A stretch of 6,019 bases of DNA. Source: Succinivibrionaceae bacterium. Lineage in GTDB: Bacteria > Pseudomonadota > Gammaproteobacteria > Enterobacterales > Succinivibrionaceae. The position numbers were made by a program, and so were the translations under genes. The notes under the pieces are model-generated. The model was not told the origin of the DNA. It saw only the letters and a program-made list of their open reading frames with translations, and ran no database searches. Of this stretch, positions 5,611 through 6,019 are shown piece by piece; within the stretch, counting starts at the first letter, position 1, and each line of letters begins with the position of its first letter. The DNA lies in NCBI GenBank assembly GCA_003477345.1, contig DMTG01000167.1, positions 1-6,019 on the forward strand, in the 5' to 3' direction.

Positions 5611-5660
5611 TATAATATGCCGAATATTTTTATTGATTCTGACAGTCTAGATACTAGATT
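5611..5660 (+). promoter_or_regulatory. Candidate promoter region for the lipoprotein gene, with CTAG palindrome
   Basis: Two weak promoters are possible on the plus strand. One has TATAAT at 5611-5616 with TTTTCA at 5589-5594. The other has TTGATT at 5633-5638 and TAGATT at 5655-5660, spaced 16 bases. The perfect inverted repeat TCTAG-ATA-CTAGA at 5646-5658 overlaps the second -10 box, so it could be an operator; the regulator is unknown. Confidence 0.35.
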
Positions 5661-5691
5661 GATTTATACATAATTTTAAAGAGGCAGTTTC

Positions 5692-6019
5692 ATGTTTAAA
5701 AAGCTTTGCTCTGCTGTGCTTATAGCTGTTCTAGCATTAAGTTTAACAGCCTGCTCTTCACTGCCAGAAGGAGCAAAAAAACCGGCAATGCAAATCTCAT
5801 CAGTTAGATTCTCTGGTGATGAAGCCGGCTTTGATATAAATTTTATATTGCAGCACAACTCTCTAACTCCGCTGGAAGTTCAGGAGATCATCATAGATGT
5901 ATCCGTTAACGGCAGACCTGCCGCTCATTATGAAGAATCCCCTTCATCACTGTTAATTCCTTCAGGATCTGAGATTTCCTTATCTAGAAATGTTAAGGCA
6001 AATCTGGTTGGCGAGATTT
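5692..6019 (+). CDS. LEA/WHy-domain-like outer-membrane lipoprotein (partial, 3' end outside window)
   Basis: The first 109 codons of a lipoprotein gene are present; it runs off the right edge. The signal peptide starts MFKKLCSAVLIAVLALSL and ends in the lipobox LTAC, so signal peptidase II should cleave before Cys21. Serine at +2 favours sorting to the outer membrane. The mature part, from about residue 36, has the beta-rich pattern of LEA type 2 (WHy) proteins: FDINFILQHNSLTPLEVQEI, then DVSVNG (about 70-75) and LLIPSGSEISLSRNV. Such proteins are linked to desiccation or stress tolerance in other organisms, but the role of the bacterial lipoprotein forms is not established. GAGG lies 7 bases ahead of ATG at 5692. 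It is transcribed away from the phosphoesterase gene. Confidence 0.75.
   Translation, partial: MFKKLCSAVLIAVLALSLTACSSLPEGAKKPAMQISSVRFSGDEAGFDINFILQHNSLTPLEVQEIIIDVSVNGRPAAHYEESPSSLLIPSGSEISLSRNVKANLVGEI

Noticed and set aside
5676..5858. Minus-strand 60-codon frame
   Set aside because: It is antisense of the lipoprotein signal peptide and start, which has a lipobox and a ribosome binding site on the plus strand.

Overview
The window looks like chromosomal DNA from a Gram-negative bacterium. A lipid A gene (lpxK) and a Kdo-activation gene (kdsB) sit side by side, as in many Gammaproteobacteria. The moderate-to-low GC, gammaproteobacterial-style proteins and AT-rich spacers would fit a host-associated lineage such as Succinivibrionaceae, but that placement is inference. 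All genes except the last are on the minus strand, so transcription runs mainly right to left.

Right part (about 4305-6019): two divergent envelope genes share a 238-base spacer. On the plus strand a lipoprotein with a LEA/WHy-like domain begins at 5692 and runs off the window. On the minus strand is a four-helix membrane protein with a cytoplasmic or periplasmic calcineurin-like phosphoesterase domain. Its usual GNHE motif reads GNNE. Middle (about 1987-4304): lpxK (GTG start, strong ribosome binding site, candidate sigma70 promoter) is followed after 53 bases by kdsB, probably as one operon. Upstream of lpxK is an AT-rich stretch of about 440 bases. It holds a doubtful 69-codon reading frame and a strong plus-strand terminator hairpin with no evident plus-strand gene ahead of it.

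Left part (1-1986): the character changes sharply to AT-rich accessory surface-polysaccharide DNA. It contains an intact DUF4422 glycosyltransferase-like gene, a 17-codon frame with a consensus ribosome binding site, an MBOAT O-acyltransferase cut off after its N-terminal quarter and closed by a terminator, and a probable decayed C-terminal coding remnant with an in-frame TAG. Strong minus-strand hairpins and short direct repeats lie between these pieces. It reads as a variable O-antigen/capsule-type region that has undergone recombination and decay next to conserved LPS genes.

Together, lpxK and kdsB supply the lipid A-Kdo base of LPS. The accessory genes would decorate or extend the surface glycan. 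The phosphoesterase may belong to the same envelope theme, but its substrate cannot be read from sequence. I found no clearly new multi-gene system; the most interesting items are the variant enzyme motifs, the decay junctions and the orphan terminator.
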